From NCBI GenBank assembly GCA_013362295.1, contig JABFWJ010000436.1:1-17231 (forward strand): a DNA stretch of 17,231 nucleotides. The letters are read 5' to 3'. Origin of the DNA: Thermoleophilia bacterium. Lineage in GTDB: Bacteria > Actinomycetota > Thermoleophilia > Gaiellales > Gaiellaceae. Shown here in pieces: positions 13,771 to 17,231 of the stretch (the first letter of the stretch is position 1; each line of letters starts with the position of its first letter). The position numbers were made by a program, and so were the translations under genes. The notes beneath the pieces are model-generated. The model ran no database searches. It saw only the letters and a list, made by a program, of their open reading frames with translations, and was not told where the DNA came from.

Positions 13771-15006
13771 TTACGCGGCCGCGCCGACCTCGGACAGGTA
13801 CGCCTCCGCCTTGTCGGGGAACATGAACCAGTCGAAGAAGTCGACGGGGTTGTCGAACCCGTTGACGAAGCGGTGCGCGACCGCGGGGCTCCGGTTCCCG
13901 GCCGTCAGCAGCTTGAGCACGTGCTCGGGCGGGGGCGAGAGGAGCGCGTTCGTCCAGCCCGTCGTGAACCTGCCGTACTCCTCCCAGAAGCTCTCGAACG
14001 CCTGCTCCATGAAGGCGCGGTCGTGCGGCGCTTCGCCGTGCCGGCGGATCGCCTCGAGGTACGCGGTCGCCATCTTCGCGGCGTTGTTCGATCCCTGGCC
14101 CGTGATCGGGTCGTTGAGCATGACCGTGTCGGCGAGACCGAGCACGAGCCGCCCCGACGGCAATCGGCCGACGGGGCGGCGGACGGTCGGCGGGAAGCGG
14201 CCGGCGAGAATGCCGTTGTCGTCGGTCAGCTCGACGTCCCGGCAGCGCTCCGCCTCCCACGGCATGAACGTCTCGAGGATCCACCTCGACTTGTCGAGGT
14301 GCTCCATCGGCGTCGTGACGTCGCCCCAGCAGTCCATCGGCCCGCCGGGGATCCCTTCGAAGACCATGATCTCGCAGGGGCCGGTGATCGTCAGCGCGGG
14401 GAAGACGAAGTACTCCCCGACGGTCGGGATCAGGTTGAAGCAGACCGCCGAGTACTCCGGGCGCGGCGTCATGCCGGTCACGTACGTCAGCGCGAGCGCG
14501 CGCATCGGCTGGTCGTAGGGAGACCGTTCGGCGTCGCGTTCGAAGAGGCGCACGATCTCGCCCTTGCCGGCGGCGACGATCACCAGGTCGTTCTCCTGCG
14601 TGTAGCGCTCGAGATCGTCGACGCCCGCATCGTGGATGACGAGGCTGCCCCCTCGCCGCTCGAGGTCCTCCATCCAGCCGGGCATCTTGACGCGCTGGTC
14701 GACCGACTGCGCGTAGGCATCGAGGCGCGAGGCCCAGTCGATCGCCTTGCCGGTGCCGTCCGGGGCCGGCACGGCGAGCGAGATGCCCTCGACGGGCGGA
14801 CACTCGTCCTCCCAGTACGCGAATCCGAGGTCGCGCTCCGTCTGGAGCGCGCCGTCGAACATGCACTGGCTCGACATGACGCGGCCGTCGCGGATGTCCT
14901 CGGCGGTCCGGTTCGAGACGACCGTCACCTCGTGTCCGTCCTGGACGAGCCCGAGCGCGAGCTGCAGCCCTGCCTGCCCGGCGCCGACGATCAGGATCTT
15001 GCTCAT
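13771..15006 (-). CDS. StyA1-type group E flavin monooxygenase; indole-monooxygenase-like
   Basis: 411 residues, single StyA domain: KILIVGAGQAG (FAD Rossmann), AAGKG, FVFPALTITGPCEIMVFEGIPGGPMDCW, GLADTVMLNDPITGQGSNNAA. It is a clear paralogue of the N-terminal domain of the next gene and gives the styA1-styA2B order known from Rhodococcus opacus 1CP. Partner StyA2B would provide FADH2. Residues Ser45, Gln47, Met49, Val72, Ile75 and Ala99 match the indole-monooxygenase fingerprint. The reaction is epoxidation of an electron-rich C=C bond such as C2-C3 of indole, or sulfoxidation. ATG 15006 is chosen over GTG 15012 because GAGG lies 5 bases upstream of the ATG. It begins 7 bases after the SDR stop. 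Confidence 0.92.
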   Translation of the reverse strand: MSKILIVGAGQAGLQLALGLVQDGHEVTVVSNRTAEDIRDGRVMSSQCMFDGALQTERDLGFAYWEDECPPVEGISLAVPAPDGTGKAIDWASRLDAYAQSVDQRVKMPGWMEDLERRGGSLVIHDAGVDDLERYTQENDLVIVAAGKGEIVRLFERDAERSPYDQPMRALALTYVTGMTPRPEYSAVCFNLIPTVGEYFVFPALTITGPCEIMVFEGIPGGPMDCWGDVTTPMEHLDKSRWILETFMPWEAERCRDVELTDDNGILAGRFPPTVRRPVGRLPSGRLVLGLADTVMLNDPITGQGSNNAAKMATAYLEAIRRHGEAPHDRAFMEQAFESFWEEYGRFTTGWTNALLSPPPEHVLKLLTAGNRSPAVAHRFVNGFDNPVDFFDWFMFPDKAEAYLSEVGAAA

Positions 15007-15013
15007 ACGCACC

Positions 15014-15802
15014 TCACTGTTGGAGCTTCTGGATCGCCGGCTCGGCCTGCTCGGGGCCCATCGCGGAGTAGCCGCCGTCGACTGCCCAGTCCGCGCCGGT
15101 CACGAACGAGGCCTTGTCGCCGGCGAGGAACACGACGACGTTCGCCACCTCCTCCGGGTCTCCGACCCGCCCCAGCAGATGAAACGGGGCCGCGACTCGA
15201 TCGGTCTTCGCACGGTCGTCGCCGCTCAGCTCGACCATCACCTTCGACCACGTCCAGCCGGCGGAGACCGAGTTGACGCGGATGCCGTCCGGCGCCAGGT
15301 CCATGGCCATGTTCCGCGTCAGCTGCACGAGCGCCGCCTTGCCGACCGGGTAGAGCCAGCGGCCGGTCTGCGCGACCTGCGACGAGATCGACGTGAAGTT
15401 GACGATCGCGCCGCCTCCACGCGCGCGCATGTGCGGACGCACGGCTCGCGTCATCATCACCGCGGACACGACGTTGACGTCCAGGGACTCGAGCCAGTCC
15501 GCGCGCGGAGAGGCGCCTCCCTCGTCGAGATACGAGCAGGCCAGGTTCACGAGGATGTCGATCCCGCCGAAGCGCTCGGCGGCGGCCGCGACGAAGCGAT
15601 CGACGGCGGCGTCGTCGCGGATGTCGGTGCGCTCGAAGAGTGCGCGGTCCCCCAGCTCGTCGGCGACGCTGCGGCCCCCCTCTTCGTCGATATCGGCGAC
15701 CGCGACCGCGGCCCCGGCCGTGTGCAGCGCGTGCACGACCGCCCTCCCGATCAGCGTCGCGCCGCCGGTGACGAGCGCCGTCTTCCCGTCCAGCTCGGAC
15801 AT
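15014..15802 (-). CDS. Short-chain dehydrogenase/reductase
   Basis: 262 residues, classical SDR length. Cofactor site TGGATLIG (12-19) departs from TGxxxGxG, with Leu17 in place of the middle Gly. Asp38 after the second strand (VADID) points to NAD. Catalytic residues are Asn110, Ser138, Tyr151 and Lys155 (YPVGK). The usual NNAG is NLAC (87-90... NLACSY). It ends DWAVDGGYSAMG, normal for the family. Set directly before two indole-type monooxygenases, it could oxidise the dihydrodiol formed from the epoxide, as the SDR IifB does in Acinetobacter indole degradation; that is inference from context. It follows tetR by 13 bases and is in the same operon. Confidence 0.92.
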   Translation of the reverse strand: MSELDGKTALVTGGATLIGRAVVHALHTAGAAVAVADIDEEGGRSVADELGDRALFERTDIRDDAAVDRFVAAAAERFGGIDILVNLACSYLDEGGASPRADWLESLDVNVVSAVMMTRAVRPHMRARGGGAIVNFTSISSQVAQTGRWLYPVGKAALVQLTRNMAMDLAPDGIRVNSVSAGWTWSKVMVELSGDDRAKTDRVAAPFHLLGRVGDPEEVANVVVFLAGDKASFVTGADWAVDGGYSAMGPEQAEPAIQKLQQ

Positions 15803-15808
15803 TGTCCG
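15796..15808. promoter_or_regulatory. 13-bp palindrome across the SDR start codon
   Basis: CGGACA-T-TGTCCG is a perfect palindrome around one central base and includes the ATG (15802-15800). It lies in the short gap between tetR and the SDR gene. It could be a protein site or a small mRNA stem that hides the start codon. Confidence 0.35.
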
Positions 15809-15815
15809 GCAGATC

Positions 15816-16469
15816 CTATGACGACCGCCTCGCGGCGTAGTCGGCGAGCCCCCGCTCGAGCAGTGCGATTGCCTTCTTCCCGGCTGTGCGGGTGCTGCGC
15901 CCGAGCTTCGGGATGTCGTCCTCGCCGGAGAGGATGTGCCGGCGGACGTGCTCGATGAGCGTGCGGTGGACGCCGATCAGTGCACTCGCCGCGACACCGG
16001 GACGCGGGTCGTCGTCGGTGACGCCCGTCTCCTCGGCGATCAGGCCGGTGAGCGAGGCGGTGTAACGGGCGAAGATCTGCTGCTCGCGGGCGAGCAGGGC
16101 GGGGCTCGAGGCGATCATCCGCGAGACCTCGAGCAGCCGCTGTGCGGACTCGTCGTCGCCGGCGGCCAGGAAGCCGCGCGGCATGAGGATGAAGCGGGCG
16201 AAGGCGGCGAGGATCGTCTCGCCCGCCGCGCGGTCGCGGATCGCCTCGAGCAGCTCGTCCTCGAATCGTTCGAGGCCGCTGAAGACGAGGTCCTCCTTGC
16301 TCGGGAAGTAGTTGAAGACCGTCGCCTCGGCGACATCGGCGCGGCGGGCGACCTCCGCGACGCTGACCCGTTCGAACCCGTGTTCGACGAAGAGCTGACG
16401 CGCGCTGTCCGCGATCAGCTGCCGCGTCTGCTGCTTCTTGCGCTCCCGCCGTCCCGGTTGGCCGTCCAC
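15816..16469 (-). CDS. TetR/AcrR-family transcriptional regulator
   Basis: 217 residues. The N-terminal helix-turn-helix is classic: RQLIADSARQLFVEHGFERVSVAEVARRADVAEATVFNYFPSKEDLVF (about 16-63). The C-terminal ligand domain is not assignable to a known effector class. GTG 16469 is the likely start: a -10 TACAAT ends 7 bases before it, so the mRNA is probably leaderless, and no spaced ribosome binding site is present. It is the first gene of the tetR-SDR-monooxygenase operon and diverges from the MFS exporter, the usual arrangement for a repressor of its own promoter and of the pump. Confidence 0.94.
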   Translation of the reverse strand: MDGQPGRRERKKQQTRQLIADSARQLFVEHGFERVSVAEVARRADVAEATVFNYFPSKEDLVFSGLERFEDELLEAIRDRAAGETILAAFARFILMPRGFLAAGDDESAQRLLEVSRMIASSPALLAREQQIFARYTASLTGLIAEETGVTDDDPRPGVAASALIGVHRTLIEHVRRHILSGEDDIPKLGRSTRTAGKKAIALLERGLADYAARRSS

Positions 16470-16476
16470 CTCGGCG

Positions 16477-16482
16477 ATTGTA
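16477..16482 (-). promoter_or_regulatory. -10 element of a leaderless tetR promoter
   Basis: TACAAT on the minus strand, seven bases before GTG 16469. The -35 is weak (GCTACA at an 18-base spacing). Predicted by eye. Confidence 0.5.
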
Positions 16483-16485
16483 CCC

Positions 16486-16515
16486 TTGCGGCTCTAATGT
16501 TGTAGCTGCTATAAG
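16486..16515 (+). promoter_or_regulatory. Probable promoter of the MFS gene
   Basis: TTGCGG (16486-16491), 18-base spacer, TATAAG (16510-16515), followed by a short leader with AAGGAG before the start codon. The -10 overlaps the candidate TetR operator. Confidence 0.55.
16500..16514. promoter_or_regulatory. Candidate TetR operator
   Basis: TTGTAGC-T-GCTATAA: arms agree at 6 of 7 positions around one central base. It lies between the two divergent promoters and overlaps the plus-strand -10, so binding would block the exporter promoter and could also hinder the tetR promoter. Proposed from position and symmetry. Confidence 0.5.
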
Positions 16516-16543
16516 TATGGAGTAAATCAAAGAAGGAGAAACC

Positions 16544-17231
16544 ATGGCGACGCACACGATCGATGAGCCACGGCGCGAGGCGGGGCCCCGCGTGCTCACG
16601 CAAGAGCTGATCGCCCTCTCGGCGGTGGTCGTGCTCGGGGCGATCATGACGATCCTCGACGCGACGATCGTCAACGTCGCCCTGCCGACGCTCGGGCGCG
16701 ACTTCCACACGTCGATCGCGACGATCCAGTGGGTGCCGACCGCGTATCTGCTCGCGTTTGCGAGCGTGATCCCGCTCACCGGATGGGCGAGCGGGCGCTT
16801 CGGCGCGAAGCCGCTCTGGCTCGCCTCGCTCGGGCTCTTCGTCGCCGGTTCAGTCTTCGCAGGGCTCGCCTGGTCGATCGGCTCGCTGATCGTCTTCCGC
16901 GTCGTGCAGGGGCTGGCCGGCGGGATGATCATGCCGCTCGGCCAGACGATCCTGGCGCAGGCGGCCGGGCCACAGCGGATGGGGCGGGTGATGAGCATCG
17001 TCGGCGTGCCGATGCTCCTCGCGCCGATCGCCGGTCCGGTGGTCGGCGGCGCCCTTGTCGGCGCCGCGAGCTGGCGCTGGATCTTCTTCGTCAACCTGCC
17101 CGTCGGCGCGCTCGCATTCCTGCTTGCGCTGCGGCTCCTGCCCTCGCCGCCGCGCACACCGCACGACCGGCTCGACGCGCTCGGGCTGGCGCTGCTCTCG
17201 GGCGGGATCGCCGTCTTCGTCTACGGGCTCG
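16544..17231 (+). CDS. DHA2-family (EmrB/QacA) MFS drug exporter, N-terminal part
   Basis: The first 229 residues are in the window; the gene is open at the right edge. The start ATG 16544 has AAGGAG five bases upstream. Membrane segments begin at about residue 23. Motifs of the 14-segment DHA2 exporters are clear: LDATIVNVALPTLGRDF (motif D1 type), WVPTAYLLAFASVIPLTGW, a short loop GRFGAKP, FRVVQGLAGGMIMPL, motif C APIAGPVVGGALV and WRWIFFVNLPVG. Such pumps exchange protons for hydrophobic or toxic compounds at the inner membrane. Being divergent from tetR and an indole-type monooxygenase operon, it may export the aromatic substrate or an oxidised product (inference). Confidence 0.93.
   Translation, partial: MATHTIDEPRREAGPRVLTQELIALSAVVVLGAIMTILDATIVNVALPTLGRDFHTSIATIQWVPTAYLLAFASVIPLTGWASGRFGAKPLWLASLGLFVAGSVFAGLAWSIGSLIVFRVVQGLAGGMIMPLGQTILAQAAGPQRMGRVMSIVGVPMLLAPIAGPVVGGALVGAASWRWIFFVNLPVGALAFLLALRLLPSPPRTPHDRLDALGLALLSGGIAVFVYGL

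Noticed and set aside
12027..15006. Assigning the gene pair to styrene degradation
   Set aside because: No styrene oxide isomerase or phenylacetaldehyde dehydrogenase lies in the same operon, and substrate-pocket residues follow the indole type.
12288..15276. Long plus-strand open frames opposite the monooxygenase genes
   Set aside because: Composition is typical of antisense frames, and the minus strand encodes complete, motif-bearing enzymes.

Overview
The window is about 17 kb of very GC-rich bacterial DNA. Coding is dense, ATGA/GTGA stop-start overlaps are common, several starts are GTG or TTG, and at least two promoters look leaderless. This fits an actinobacterium, perhaps a soil lineage such as Thermoleophilia, but the phylum guess rests on style and protein character only. 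I see no IS element, phage gene, tRNA, rRNA or CRISPR array.

Layout. (1) Positions 1-5063, minus strand, transcribed leftward from a promoter near 5071-5099: HpcH/HpaI-type aldolase, dihydroorotate-dehydrogenase-like flavoprotein, cytochrome P450, LigA-like and LigB-like extradiol dioxygenase subunits, a DUF6282 metal-dependent hydrolase, and the start of a histidine phosphatase that runs off the left edge. This reads as an aromatic ring-opening operon: P450 hydroxylation or demethylation, LigAB-type extradiol cleavage, hydrolase, then aldolase. (2) Positions 5136-11781, plus strand, diverging from the first operon: amino-acid permease, aldehyde dehydrogenase, class III aminotransferase, IclR regulator, small cupin and a group II PLP decarboxylase. 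Together they suggest uptake of an amino acid or amine and conversion through an aldehyde to an acid. A 21-bp imperfect palindrome sits between operons 1 and 2 and is a candidate IclR operator. (3) Positions 11782-12026: a convergent intergenic region holding four hairpins built on one core, GAACCTGGTTCGC or variants. (4) Positions 12027-16469, minus strand: tetR, SDR dehydrogenase, a StyA1-like monooxygenase and a StyA2B-like monooxygenase fused to its own flavin reductase. (5) From 16544, plus strand: a divergent DHA2-family MFS exporter, cut by the right edge.

The most informative finding is that both StyA-like proteins carry the residues reported to separate indole monooxygenases from styrene monooxygenases (Ser-Gln-Met-Val-Ile-Ala in place of Asn-Val-His-Tyr-His-Ser). 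With the neighbouring SDR, the right-hand cluster resembles a self-sufficient, actinobacterial counterpart of the indole-oxidising iif system rather than a styrene pathway. Three enzymes in the left and central operons lack residues normally needed by their families: the P450 acid-alcohol pair, the DHODH SCPN motif and the decarboxylase catalytic Tyr. This suggests non-standard chemistry in an aromatic or amino-acid pathway I cannot match to a described one.
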